Shown piece after piece: positions 17,184-28,254 of a stretch of DNA of 64,000 bases. The translations under genes and the position numbers were made by a program. The stretch comes from Zavarzinella sp. (GTDB taxonomy: Bacteria; Planctomycetota; Planctomycetia; Gemmatales; Gemmataceae). The stretch's first letter is position 1. Each line of letters begins with the position of its first letter. Location of the stretch: assembly GCA_041399155.1 (NCBI GenBank), contig JAWKTI010000004.1, positions 186,001 to 250,000 of the forward strand, given 5' to 3'. The notes below the pieces were generated by a model that did no database searches, had not been told where the DNA came from, and was given only the letters and a program-made list of their open reading frames with translations.

Positions 17184-18634
17184 CCCAGCCTCCCAAGAAG
17201 TTTAGTCCGATAGCTTTTTACAGCGGGGTCGCCATGCGAGACAACGGCTGGTTGTGACAACACACTCCTGAGTTCATCATGCCTGTCGAGTTCCCAAAGT
17301 GCATCAAAAACGGCAATCATCTCCTCCGAAGAGATTGGCTCGGGAAAACAACGGGCAATCCCTTCTCGGTCATCTCCATCTTCGAACGCTTTCAAGAGCA
17401 GTCGTTTCGCCATGTCATTGTGCGGAGCAAGCGGCTCAAGTATTCGGACAGCCTCCTCGTGTCGCTTCTCCCGCAATAACTGTTCGGCTTCAGGCAGGTC
17501 TACCGCAAGTATCGCACTCGGTTCGACCGGCCTAGGTTGTTGGAGATCAAATGTCTGGTAGCTCTCCTGATTGGCCAACCGGCCCTTGCTCCAGATAGGA
17601 TTCAGGAAGTCTGGATTCGCCATTTGGCGAACATGCAGTGCTACCCTCCAGCCGATTGTGTCCAGAATCACACGGTTGTAGCCACGAGTTGCGCCGGGCG
17701 ATAAGGCACGTTCCCCCCCGGCCAATGTGCTGGCACTCAGTGCATTGACCTTTCGATCGCCGCCGAACGCATACTTCTCGTCAATGAGTTCTGGCTTGTG
17801 TTGATGCCCATGAAACCCGAGGCTGAATCCATGATTCACCAACTGCTGGAGAAAGTCCGTGTCCATGTAGTCGTCTTGGCGAGGGGCACCCTTGGTACTG
17901 TGATGCCAAACTGCAAGTCGCAGACGCCCTCGAAACTGCCGTGTCCTCAGTCTGTTGCAGCAATTCGAAAACGCCTGTGGGTGTATTGCCCCCTGTCTGT
18001 GCCACGGGTCGTTAAGGAAGCAACTATTGAAGCCAGCGATTACCAAGTTGAACTCAGGGAAGTCGAACAGATCGAATTGTTGCGTTGGGTCATCCGAGTA
18101 TTTGCGTGCCCCTCCGTAGAACCTCTCGTAAAAGGCAATGAACTCTGCGAGACGCTGTTCATACAATGGCATGTCTTGAATTTCGTAGAGCTTGAATTCG
18201 CTCCATGACCATCGAAATCTGCTTTGGTGTTCCCAGATCAGGCCTGCTAACTCATATCGTGTTTTTGCATCTGCTCCGGTGTAATCAATTTCTTTGAGAG
18301 CCGAGAACATTCGGGGGAAATTGATGTCATGGTTTCCGGGCACGAGGATGAGTCTGTCTCGATTCCCTTCCAACAGATTGTCCGCCAAAGCTCCAAGAAA
18401 CTGCTCGGCCTGCTTGTATTGTTCTCGCAACACCTCGTCTGGACTTTCGGTCTCCTTTCCTGTTCCCTGAATAATGTCCCCACTGACAATGATGATTTGA
18501 GGCCGAGGAATAGGTGGTTCTTCTGCAACAGAGTTCTCGACATCTTGCAGCAACGAACTGAGCAACGCCTCATTCGAGATCGGATTCTTGGGGTCTCGGT
18601 GGAGATCAGAAATGTGCAATATGCCGATTTTCAC
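17180..18634 (-). CDS. Calcineurin-like metallophosphoesterase
   Basis: About 484 residues from GTG 18634, chosen because the domain begins right there (KIGILHISDLH) after GAGGTGG; a TTG at 18706 would add 24 unlikely residues. All five metal-binding motifs are present: DLH (Asp10, His12), VSGDII, VPGNHD, VWHHS and GFHGHQH. The C-terminal 150 residues are helical with an ARNEK-type repeat-like character (LLREKRHEEAVRILEPLA). Substrate unknown: possibilities include nucleic acid ends or cyclic nucleotides. It is coupled to the HSP90-like ATPase by a 4-base overlap and lies downstream of the restriction genes. Confidence 0.85.
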   Translation of the reverse strand: MKIGILHISDLHRDPKNPISNEALLSSLLQDVENSVAEEPPIPRPQIIIVSGDIIQGTGKETESPDEVLREQYKQAEQFLGALADNLLEGNRDRLILVPGNHDINFPRMFSALKEIDYTGADAKTRYELAGLIWEHQSRFRWSWSEFKLYEIQDMPLYEQRLAEFIAFYERFYGGARKYSDDPTQQFDLFDFPEFNLVIAGFNSCFLNDPWHRQGAIHPQAFSNCCNRLRTRQFRGRLRLAVWHHSTKGAPRQDDYMDTDFLQQLVNHGFSLGFHGHQHKPELIDEKYAFGGDRKVNALSASTLAGGERALSPGATRGYNRVILDTIGWRVALHVRQMANPDFLNPIWSKGRLANQESYQTFDLQQPRPVEPSAILAVDLPEAEQLLREKRHEEAVRILEPLAPHNDMAKRLLLKAFEDGDDREGIARCFPEPISSEEMIAVFDALWELDRHDELRSVLSQPAVVSHGDPAVKSYRTKLLGRLG

Positions 18635-18722
18635 TCGCCACCTCGTTTCAATCGTTGGCTCGCAATTTCGTTTCCCTCGGTGACGAAACTCATTCTGTGT
18701 TTCCAAATGGATTTAGGTAGCG

Positions 18723-19472
18723 TCATCCGACTACACACTCATTCAACCGCTCTCGTCTCTGTTCCCAATCAGGCATGAGCGTGTTCAGCAAACGGTAGAA
18801 CCGTGGGCCGTGGTTGTGTTCCTGAAGGTGGCAGAGTTCGTGGGCGATCACATAGTCAATGCACATTTTGGGGGCGATGATGAGATCAGGATTAAGCAGG
18901 ATGCGTCCTTCCTTCGTACAACTACCCCAGCGATTCTTCATGCGGCGAATCTCGAAGCTCTCCGCTTCGATCCCGTGCCGACTGGCTTTGGACACCATTG
19001 CGTCAAATTGCTCTTGGAAGATGACCTCAGCACGCTGGCGAAACCAACCAACCACGAGGGTCTTGATGCGGCCCTTCTGTGCTGTGTCGGTTAGATATAC
19101 GTTGATCTGCCCTCGGGCCATTTTGACTGCTTCTTCATCGCCTTCGTGAACACGAAGGCGGTACTGCCGTCCGAGGTATCGGTGCGATTCGCCACTGACG
19201 TATCGCCGGGGTGGGATGGCCGGAAGATAGTTCTCGAAGAAACGTTGCTGTTGCACGATCCAAGACGCCCGCTTGTGCATCCTCTCCTCAACCGCCTCGT
19301 CCTCGGCGTCTTTGGGAGCAGTCACAACAACGGACAAGTCAGGATGGACGTCGATGGCGAGGGTCTTGCGATCCGAATACAAAAGTTGGAATTCGATTTG
19401 CTTCCGACCGTACTGGATCGCCAGTTGGCGAGCGTGGCCATTCTGTTTCGGTGTTCCTTGGAGATTGCTCAC
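18723..19472 (-). CDS. YgjP-like (DUF45) M48-type metallopeptidase
   Basis: A 249-residue protein with the zinc peptidase signature HELCHLQEHNHGPRF near residue 210 (HExxH plus a downstream His), preceded by RMKNRWGSCTKEGRILLNP, which is typical of the YgjP/DUF45 family. ATG 19472 overlaps the hsdR stop by 4 bases. Such peptidases are commonly encoded next to hsdR in type I systems; their role there is not firmly established, with turnover of restriction subunits being one suggestion. No signal peptide: cytoplasmic. Confidence 0.9.
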   Translation of the reverse strand: MSNLQGTPKQNGHARQLAIQYGRKQIEFQLLYSDRKTLAIDVHPDLSVVVTAPKDAEDEAVEERMHKRASWIVQQQRFFENYLPAIPPRRYVSGESHRYLGRQYRLRVHEGDEEAVKMARGQINVYLTDTAQKGRIKTLVVGWFRQRAEVIFQEQFDAMVSKASRHGIEAESFEIRRMKNRWGSCTKEGRILLNPDLIIAPKMCIDYVIAHELCHLQEHNHGPRFYRLLNTLMPDWEQRRERLNECVVG

Positions 19473-22400
19473 TGTTGGGTCTCCCTTCGCTTGGCGACCC
19501 GCATGATCCCTTCGAGCATCTCGTCGATGTCTTCGCCCGTCAGGGCCAAGTCGTAACGGCCCTTGGCGGCGAACATCAGGTCGTCGAGATCGTTAATCAT
19601 GGCGTTCTCAACGTCTCGGTTGTCCACCCAGTCCCGAATTTTCTTCTCGTCGATGATCCGTTTGGCTTTCAACGCTGTTTCGGCGGCGATCCCCGCTATG
19701 TCGTCCCGTTCCTCGGAGACAACCTTCTCGAATCCCTCCTGCAACAGCCGAAAGAAAGCCTTGGCTTCTGGATCGGTGCGCAGTTCCGCAGGCACTTTGG
19801 AAGAACCCTGCTCCTTGGCCTCCTTCCAAGCCTCGAACATCTTCTGAAGGTACTCTTCCTCGCTCAGACGCTTTTCGAGATAAGCCTGAATCGCTTCGTC
19901 GATAACTTCGGAGAGCTTCTGGTAAAGAACGGGGTCTTCCTCCATCTTCTCCACGCAGGTCTTTTTGACCCGTGAAGCGATGAAGTCCGCCTTTGCCGCC
20001 GTGCCTTCGATCCCTTCGAGTTCCTCGTCCAGATTCTCGACTTCGAAGATGTTGACCGGCTCAACGATCTGCTTCACCTCGTCAGCACCGATGTACTTGT
20101 CAACCATGTTCCGAATCTGGTCTTCGTACTCCTTGTAATCGACCGCCTCGTTGTATCGTTGCTTGACCGCAGCCCGAAGGTTGCGGAAATACTTCATGTC
20201 ATCGACGTAACGCTGAATCGTCTCTTGTGGCGTATCTTCGTGGAACTTGGCGGACGACATCGCCAGTTGCAGCGTCTTCGAGAAGTCGTTCAAGGCGTCG
20301 TAGAAGTCCTGCCTGACATCTTCGGGGCGAAGATGCTGCTGCATGGCTTCCAAGTCCTGCTTGTTCTGCACGCCTTTGAAGACAGCCCAGACGTTGGTGT
20401 GCCGCTCTTTGAGCTTGGCGATCTCTTCCTCAACCGCCGTGAACGTCCCTTCGAGGTCTTCCTCATCGAAGCCACTCAAGGCGTCATACTTCTTCACCGC
20501 CTCATCGAGTGCCCCGAAGATGCCTCGGTAATCGACGACCAAGCCGAAATCCTTGCCGTCGAAGAGCCGGTTCACCCGAGCGATGGCTTGCAGGATGTTG
20601 TGGTCACGCAGCCGCTTATCGATGTACAGAACGGTGTTGCAGGGGGCGTCAAATCCGGTGAGCAGTTTGTCCACGCAGATGATGATTTCGGGCGTCGGCT
20701 TCTTCTCGAAATCATCGATGGTTCGTTCGAGGTACTTCTTCTCCGAACCGAACTCCTCCATCATCTGCTTCCAGAACTTCTGGATTTCCGGCATGTCCTC
20801 TTCGTCAATCGTCTCGTTGTCCTCCCGAGTGTCGGGCGGTGAGATAATCACACGAGACGAGACCTTACGCTCCGGGTACTCCTTGCCGATCTCCTCGAAC
20901 AACTGGTGGTACTTCAAGGCCATTGCCTTGCTGCTGACGGCGAACTGGCCCTTGAACTTCGTGCCTTTGAAGTTCTCGCAAAAGTGCGTCACCAAATCGA
21001 AAGCGATCTCGTACAGCCGCTCGGAAGTCTTCGTCAGTTCCTCTTCCCGGCGAAACTTCTTCTTGAGATCGACCTTCTGTTCTGCGGACAAGTCCTTGGT
21101 GATGCGGTCGAACCACTTGTCGATGGCCTTCTGGTCGCCGTGCAGTTCAGACATCCGACCTTCGTACAGGATCGGCGTGACAGCCTTATCTTCGACGGCC
21201 TGCCGCATCGGATAGCTGTGGATGAAGCCGCCAAACTTCGTGGCCGTACTCTTCTCCTTCTTCAACAGCGGCGTTCCGGTGAAGCCGATGTAGCACGCAT
21301 TGGGGAACACCTGCTTCATTTTCGCATGGGCCAACCCGTACTGACTGCGATGGCTTTCATCGACCAGCACGAAGACGTTGCTGCCTTCATCACGCAACTC
21401 GTGGGTCGAAGCCGCCGACTCGAACTTGTCGATGATCGTCGTGATGATGTCGGCCTTGGCCTGCGACACTAACTCCACGAGGTGTCTGCCGCTGCCTGCT
21501 CGCTCGACGGACTTTCGACAGGCCAGAAACGTCTTCCAGATTTGCCGGTCGAGATCGACCCGATCCGTGACGATCACAACTTTTGGATTCTTGATCGACG
21601 GCTCAAGCGACAACGCCTTGGCCAACATCACCATCGTCAAACTTTTGCCGCTGCCGGTCGTGTGCCAGATCACCCCACCCGGTCGTTGTTCATCCCCCTT
21701 CGCCTTCGTGACTCTCGCCAGTGTTTCACCGATGGCGAAATACTGCTGGTAGCGGGCGATCTTCTTTTGGTTCTTGTCGAAGACGATGTACCGATACGCC
21801 ATCTCCAGCACACGCTCGGGCCGGAACAGGCAATAGAGCAAGCGGTCTTGCGGCGAAGGAAGTCGTTGTCCTGAAGCCAACAGTTCTTTTATCTTGGCGA
21901 CGATCCACGGCTTCCGGCTTTCGAACAAGCGTTCAAGCTGTTTCTGCGAGAGTGGCGTGTTGATGAGTTTGGCCAGCTTCACGTCGAGGTCGTCAGCGTG
22001 TTCCTCTCTCCATGCCGACCAGAACTTCCTCGGCGTCCCGGCTGTGGCGTACTTGCCTGCGTTTTGGCAGATCGACCCGAGCAACTGCGAGTAGATGAAC
22101 AGGCCGGGAATCTCGTCCTGCCGTTGATTGCGAAGGTGCTGGCTGATTCCCACTTCGACGGCATCGTGTTCGTCGGGGCGTTTGCACTCGATCACGGCCA
22201 AGGGAATGCCGTTGACGAACAGCACGATGTCCGGTCGCCGCAGTTCGTGGGAGGCTGTCCGCTCCACCTCGAACTCGTCGGCGATGTGGTAAACGTTGTT
22301 CTCCGGGTGTTCCCAATCGATGTACTGAAGCGTGTAGCTCCGCTTGTTCCCGTCGATGGTCTGCTCCTGAGCCTTGCCCAGCGTCAGCAGGTCGAACACC

Positions 22401-22684
22401 TGCTCGTTGGTTTTCACCAAACCATCAAAGGGAATGTTCGTCAGGGCATCGACGGCATTCTTGAGGTTCGTCTCAGTGAAGTCGTGGGTTTGTCCCTTGA
22501 ACGTGATCTGGTTCAGCTTGCGAAGTTGGTCGAGCAGAATCGATTCCAACACGACCCGGTTGCGTTTACCACCTCGAAGTTCAATCGCCTCGGTCGGTGT
22601 GATGTAGTGGTAGCCCACCTGTTGCAAAAGCTGTAACGCAGGCAGGTGCGAGACCAAATCTTCGAGGAACTCCGAGACCGCCAT
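19469..22684 (-). CDS. hsdR: Type I restriction endonuclease subunit R
   Basis: A 1071-residue protein of normal length. The N-terminal PD-(D/E)xK nuclease has Asp152 in RRPDIVLFVN and Glu166-Cys-Lys168 in AVIECKRP. The SF2 translocase follows, with Walker A HTTGSGKSL (342-350), DESHRSQYG (motif II) and FTGTPL (motif III), then helicase motifs KLLTGFDAP and QAIARVNR. A long helical C-terminus probably docks to HsdM. It cleaves DNA lacking the HsdM/HsdS modification after ATP-driven translocation. It starts 3 bases after the hsdS stop, in one operon. Confidence 0.97.
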   Translation of the reverse strand: MAVSEFLEDLVSHLPALQLLQQVGYHYITPTEAIELRGGKRNRVVLESILLDQLRKLNQITFKGQTHDFTETNLKNAVDALTNIPFDGLVKTNEQVFDLLTLGKAQEQTIDGNKRSYTLQYIDWEHPENNVYHIADEFEVERTASHELRRPDIVLFVNGIPLAVIECKRPDEHDAVEVGISQHLRNQRQDEIPGLFIYSQLLGSICQNAGKYATAGTPRKFWSAWREEHADDLDVKLAKLINTPLSQKQLERLFESRKPWIVAKIKELLASGQRLPSPQDRLLYCLFRPERVLEMAYRYIVFDKNQKKIARYQQYFAIGETLARVTKAKGDEQRPGGVIWHTTGSGKSLTMVMLAKALSLEPSIKNPKVVIVTDRVDLDRQIWKTFLACRKSVERAGSGRHLVELVSQAKADIITTIIDKFESAASTHELRDEGSNVFVLVDESHRSQYGLAHAKMKQVFPNACYIGFTGTPLLKKEKSTATKFGGFIHSYPMRQAVEDKAVTPILYEGRMSELHGDQKAIDKWFDRITKDLSAEQKVDLKKKFRREEELTKTSERLYEIAFDLVTHFCENFKGTKFKGQFAVSSKAMALKYHQLFEEIGKEYPERKVSSRVIISPPDTREDNETIDEEDMPEIQKFWKQMMEEFGSEKKYLERTIDDFEKKPTPEIIICVDKLLTGFDAPCNTVLYIDKRLRDHNILQAIARVNRLFDGKDFGLVVDYRGIFGALDEAVKKYDALSGFDEEDLEGTFTAVEEEIAKLKERHTNVWAVFKGVQNKQDLEAMQQHLRPEDVRQDFYDALNDFSKTLQLAMSSAKFHEDTPQETIQRYVDDMKYFRNLRAAVKQRYNEAVDYKEYEDQIRNMVDKYIGADEVKQIVEPVNIFEVENLDEELEGIEGTAAKADFIASRVKKTCVEKMEEDPVLYQKLSEVIDEAIQAYLEKRLSEEEYLQKMFEAWKEAKEQGSSKVPAELRTDPEAKAFFRLLQEGFEKVVSEERDDIAGIAAETALKAKRIIDEKKIRDWVDNRDVENAMINDLDDLMFAAKGRYDLALTGEDIDEMLEGIMRVAKRRETQQ

Positions 22685-22687
22685 GCG

Positions 22688-23945
22688 TCACCCCTTCACC
22701 GTTTCGGCGTCCACATTGACCCGGGCTTTGCCGGTGAGAAGTTGCTGCATCAGACCTTTCTTTTGCTGCTTCAAGGCATTTAGCCTTCTTTCGATCAGTT
22801 GCAGTTCTTTGTCTTGAGCATTCAACACTGCGGCGATGGCCTTTTGCTCCTCTAGTGACGGAAGGTTCAACTTCATCGCTGCGAGATCGTTGAAATAGAT
22901 TCGCACACGCACGCTACCACCACCTGCACGAGTCACAAAGTGACGCCAATAATGCGTCTGCCGAAACTGTTCCAAGAACTGTGCGTCTAGTTTCGGGCCA
23001 CATCGGAACACAACGTAATCAGGGCTGACGAGAACATCCTCTTTCCCATCCCACATGGCGATTGAGCCGACGTTAATCCTCATCGGGTTGTAGGCGAAGT
23101 CGAAGTGGCTGACGGTCTTGTAACGCTCGATGTTCTCGCCGATCACTCCTTCATCCATTGGGATCATGCCGACACTGTTCGTGACCGAGTAGACAGTCGC
23201 TTGATCGGGAGATGTCACATTGCGACGTGTGGAGTTCTTTGCCACATCGCTAAGGTGGCAGTTCTTCCAAACACTCTTCTCAAACCCCGGCAATCGCACC
23301 TTGCCGGTGAGAAGCTGTTGCATGAGTGCATGTTTTCGTCTCTGCTTGGCGGCGATCAGCTTCTCGTTCAATTCAATCGCCCGATCCCACGTCGAAAGAA
23401 TGGCGGCAATCTCTCGTTGTTCGGGGAGGGGTGGGAATGGCAAAGCCAAACGGCGAACCTCTCCGATATTTATGCCTTTGACAGCTTGCCCAATCGTGTT
23501 GAGATCAATCTGCCTTTGCAGGAGACCGCACTGCAATGCGAAGAAAACGAATCGATGGTCACACTCCCCGTTGAGTCGGATGCGAGCAGTATCTTGAGTG
23601 ATATTTGCCTCTTCTAACTCTTCACATGCAATCGCAACTTGACCAACAGAACCTCGAATCGAGAGCAATACGTCGCCACAACGGAGCCTTGAGCGGCGAA
23701 ACTCTTTGTCGATTTCCGGCGTCGTCCGCAGCAAAGAGGATATGTCGATCTTCCCGTTGTCGAAGTTCTTCACCTTGACTACGGGTACGCCATTAGGCTG
23801 GTCTTCGCCCGGCATAAGAATTCCGTAGCAGATGGGAGAATCACTTTCGACAAGCGAATCGAGGCTGCAAATATCCCAGTCTGATGGCGTCCCAGCGAAA
23901 GATTCAGCCACCGGGTGCGGTAGATGGCGTAACACTTCTCGACGT

Positions 23946-23956
<11 letters not shown>
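22688..23956 (-). CDS. hsdS: Type I restriction-modification specificity subunit S
   Basis: A 422-residue protein with two target-recognition domains separated by conserved helices: PPLPEQREIAAILSTWDRAIELNEKLI near residue 180-205 and LPSLEEQKAIAAVLNAQDKELQLIERR near 370-395. These two repeats are the coiled-coil spacer regions of HsdS. The first domain reads one half-site, the second the other; the recognition sequence cannot be read from the protein. ATG 23956 overlaps the hsdM stop by 11 bases. Confidence 0.95.
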
Positions 23957-25466
<1,510 letters not shown>

Positions 25467-25507
25467 GCTGTTTCCTGATCTATTGCCGTCTCTCCCAGAC
25501 AGCACCG

Positions 25508-26458
25508 CTAAACAATTCGTTCTGCGGGAGCTAATGGGAAAAACTTCTCTTCGCCGCTGGTGATGTATCCCTCTTCCGACCAAGCGAGCAATACTTCGAC
25601 TCGATACCTTTCGCCAAATCGGTTGTTGTATTCGCAGAACAAGACAGGAGCTTCGTTCGGCGGTATGTCGTAGCAGTATTCCTTGCCTTTCTTGGACTTG
25701 ATGTTCTCGCTCTCTCCCAATGCGCCTCTTGTCTCAACAAGTCGTGCCGTTTCGCCTATCCTGAAGCCGTGGTAGATGTCGAGTGCTGGCCCGACTCCAA
25801 CATTTCTGAAGTGGCCCTTCACCTTGCCATCGATTCCGCTTTCTTTCATCACAAAGTGAATACGAACGAGATGATCGGGTTGGAGCGCTGATGCTCCAGT
25901 ATATTGCGGGAAGCAATCAAGAAGCCTCTTCACCACTAGTAGCTTCAGATCAACGCTTGACTGAAATTGATCGCACCAGTTCGACATAGAGCCGTGAGTT
26001 GGCAACTTGGAACACTCTTTGACCATATCGAACCACTTCTGCTTCCGCTCGCCCTTCTCCTTCATCCAATTTGGGCTGTATGAATCGTTTTTCCTTAGCT
26101 GTTCGTAGTCCTGCCATGCGTAATTTCTAAGAAAGAAGAACATGGGAATCTGGTTGTCTCTTGCACGGCGAATCTCGGCATGGGTTGCTGACAGGCCTTC
26201 ATGTTCACCAGTATTGATGACTCCGCCATATCTCCTGTCGATGATGCAAACAACGGCATCGGATGCAGATACGTTATCAAGGCAGGATTCAATCGAGTCT
26301 TCTAGGGGGTCAACGATGAATGGCGAATTTGGGTCTTCTGACAAGGCCACACTCATGCCGTTGTCTTCGAGGAAGAGACGTAACTCCGCCCGAAGATCAC
26401 GAAGATCGAAGCAGGTCGAACTGATGAATACCCTGAGGCGACCGCTTTCTGCTGCCAT
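25508..26458 (-). CDS. DUF4062 (TIR-like fold) protein
   Basis: A 316-residue protein. Residues 9-90 (RLRVFISSTCFDLRDLRAEL, then VSASDAVVCIIDRRYGG and THAEIRRARD) match the DUF4062 family, which shares a fold with TIR domains and is often found at the start of defence proteins. The C-terminal half is a predicted beta domain with no known family. It heads the restriction operon, 41 bases before hsdM, and diverges from an XRE regulator. I infer an accessory sensor or effector; NAD-cleaving activity is not shown because no clear catalytic Glu can be assigned. Confidence 0.8.
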   Translation of the reverse strand: MAAESGRLRVFISSTCFDLRDLRAELRLFLEDNGMSVALSEDPNSPFIVDPLEDSIESCLDNVSASDAVVCIIDRRYGGVINTGEHEGLSATHAEIRRARDNQIPMFFFLRNYAWQDYEQLRKNDSYSPNWMKEKGERKQKWFDMVKECSKLPTHGSMSNWCDQFQSSVDLKLLVVKRLLDCFPQYTGASALQPDHLVRIHFVMKESGIDGKVKGHFRNVGVGPALDIYHGFRIGETARLVETRGALGESENIKSKKGKEYCYDIPPNEAPVLFCEYNNRFGERYRVEVLLAWSEEGYITSGEEKFFPLAPAERIV

Positions 26459-26493
26459 TCACTTCACTCCGTAATTTCGGGCGAGTTGACCAA

Positions 26494-26514
26494 ACTGTAC
26501 CACTACAATACAGT
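26494..26514. promoter_or_regulatory. Inverted repeat between divergent DUF4062 and XRE genes
   Basis: ACTGTA (26494-26499) and TACAGT (26509-26514) form a perfect inverted repeat centred between the two divergent starts, a plausible operator for the XRE protein. Confidence 0.5.
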
Positions 26515-26553
26515 GAATGGGGCGTTTCGGCAATCGAGGTACAAGGCGAAGCG

Positions 26554-26895
26554 ATGCAGTTCGGCGAACGAGTTCGTGAACTTCGAAAAGAGAAAGGGCT
26601 GACGCAGCAGAAGCTCGCCGTGCGTCTCGATGTCAGCCTCTCGTACATCTCGAAGGTCGAAAACGAGCGACTCAATGCAGGCGACTATCCGTCCGAGGCG
26701 TTCGTTCTGAAGCTGGCGAAGGCCCTCGATGCGAGTGAAGACGAGTTGCTGCTTCTGACCGACCGTGTGCCCGCCGCACTGCGCCAGCGAATCTGCGAAC
26801 ACCCCGACGTGTTCCATGCCGTGGCCAATCTTGACGACTCCGCATTGGAGCAACTGGCGAAACAGCTTGCTCGAAAGAAGGTGGGGTCTTCGTGA
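26554..26895 (+). CDS. XRE-family regulator of the restriction operon
   Basis: A 113-residue protein with a classic Cro/CI helix-turn-helix at residues 5-60 (RVRELRKEKGLTQQKLAVRLDVSLSYISKVENER). The C-terminus is a short helical dimerisation region. It is divergent from the DUF4062-hsdM-S-R operon, with an inverted repeat between them, so it probably controls that operon and itself. It overlaps the next gene by 4 bases. No ligand domain is visible. Confidence 0.85.
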   Translation: MQFGERVRELRKEKGLTQQKLAVRLDVSLSYISKVENERLNAGDYPSEAFVLKLAKALDASEDELLLLTDRVPAALRQRICEHPDVFHAVANLDDSALEQLAKQLARKKVGSS

Positions 26896-27377
26896 AAATC
26901 CTCTTCCTGCATGGCTGGCACAGCGTCGTCGGTGGCGTGAAACCGGCCTTTCTTCGAGAGGCAGGCCACGACGTGCTGAATCCTGCCCTTGATGACGACG
27001 ACTTTGACGCCGCAGTACGCACGGCCCAAACCCAGTACGACCAGCACCAACCGGACGTAATCGTAGGGTCATCTCGTGGTGGGGCGGTCGCCATGAATAT
27101 CAACAGCGGCGACACGCCGCTTGTTCTGCTCTGTCCAGCTTGGAAAAACTGGGGAAAGGTCAAGAAACTCAAGCCGAACTCGGTCGTCCTGCACTCACGC
27201 CACGACGACGTTATCCCATTCAGCGACTCCGAGGAACTCACGAACAACAGCGGTCTCCCGCCCGAGACGCTCATTGAAGTCGGCGACGATCACCGCCTTG
27301 CCGATCCTGAACCACTGAAGACGATGCTGGAGGCGTGTGAGCGGCTGGTAGCGCAGAAAGGTAAGATCGAGTCATGA
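26892..27377 (+). CDS. Alpha/beta-hydrolase-like protein
   Basis: A 161-residue protein with the compact alpha/beta-hydrolase pattern: strand FLHGWHS, nucleophile elbow GSSRGG (Ser near residue 57), Asp in HSRHDDVIP, and His in GDDHRLAD. It resembles the RBBP9/YqiA small serine hydrolases or esterases. It overlaps both neighbours by 4 bases, so it is in an operon with the XRE gene and the 27374 gene. Substrate unknown. Confidence 0.72.
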   Translation: MKILFLHGWHSVVGGVKPAFLREAGHDVLNPALDDDDFDAAVRTAQTQYDQHQPDVIVGSSRGGAVAMNINSGDTPLVLLCPAWKNWGKVKKLKPNSVVLHSRHDDVIPFSDSEELTNNSGLPPETLIEVGDDHRLADPEPLKTMLEACERLVAQKGKIES

Positions 27378-27766
27378 CTGATCCTGAACCAATCGATCCC
27401 AAGAACCTGCGTCCGGGGCCGATCCGCAACGAATCGATCTCACCTGAAATGCTCGAACAGATTCGGGCGGTCTACGACGTGATCGGCAATTATGTCAGCA
27501 ACTCGCTGGAGCAATTTGAGATTAGTTTTATGCGGGATGCGAACCCCGCTGATGAAATCGCCATCTGGTGCAGCATCACCGCTGCATGGATTGCCTACCA
27601 CGAGCAGTACCTCGGTGATGAACTGCTGCCCGACCAAGACGAAAAGAAGTTGCTTGCAGCCCTGATCTCGATTTCCACCGGCGTCGAGGACTTGGCAGTT
27701 CTCGGCGTTCCGCCTGATGTCGGTCGCAAGCTACTGGATTGCTACGACAACCTCGGAAGGGAATGA
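27374..27766 (+). CDS. Hypothetical protein, 130 aa
   Basis: ATG 27374 overlaps the hydrolase stop by 4 bases. A helical protein with a conserved-looking FMRDANPADEIAIWCSITAAWIAYHEQYL segment; no membrane segment and no recognised family. It overlaps the next start (27763) by 4 bases. The tight packing supports a real gene. Confidence 0.55.
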   Translation: MTDPEPIDPKNLRPGPIRNESISPEMLEQIRAVYDVIGNYVSNSLEQFEISFMRDANPADEIAIWCSITAAWIAYHEQYLGDELLPDQDEKKLLAALISISTGVEDLAVLGVPPDVGRKLLDCYDNLGRE

Positions 27767-28245
27767 TGAACCACCCAGCAACCATCCGCAAATCGAACGA
27801 AGGCCGAAGGATCGGCGTTGTCGGTGACGTGTACCGCTTCCTCGCCACAGGGGACGAGACGAACGGCAAGTACGCCACATTCGAGGCCATTGTGCCTCCC
27901 GGCAGTGGCCCTCCGCCACATATCCACAGCCGGGAAGAAGAGTCGTTTCTCGTCCTCGAAGGTGAGATGACCTTTCAGCTTGGGGAAGACCGTTTGGTCG
28001 CTGGCGAAGGAACGTTCCTGAACATGCCGGTCGGCAGCCTGCACTGCTTCAAGAATGAAAGCAACAAGACGGCTCGATTGCTGATCTCGGTAGCGCCAGC
28101 CGGACTGGAAAAGATGTTCTTCGAGGTGGGACAGCCGCTCGCCGACGACGCAGAGGCCGCACCACCGCCAAGTCAGGCCGACATCAAGAAGTTGCTTGAA
28201 GCTGCGCCCCGATATGGCGTCGAAATCAAAGTCCCGCATCATTAG
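27763..28245 (+). CDS. Cupin-domain protein
   Basis: A 160-residue protein; ATG 27763 overlaps the previous stop. The cupin fold is marked by PPHIHSREEESFLVLEGEMTFQL (motif 1, with the His/Glu metal ligands) and LNMPVGSLHCFKN (motif 2). It is probably a metal-binding enzyme or regulator; in this arrangement no substrate can be assigned. An SRPBCC-family gene follows after 9 bases. Confidence 0.82.
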   Translation: MMNHPATIRKSNEGRRIGVVGDVYRFLATGDETNGKYATFEAIVPPGSGPPPHIHSREEESFLVLEGEMTFQLGEDRLVAGEGTFLNMPVGSLHCFKNESNKTARLLISVAPAGLEKMFFEVGQPLADDAEAAPPPSQADIKKLLEAAPRYGVEIKVPHH

Positions 28246-28254
28246 AGGCCAGCC

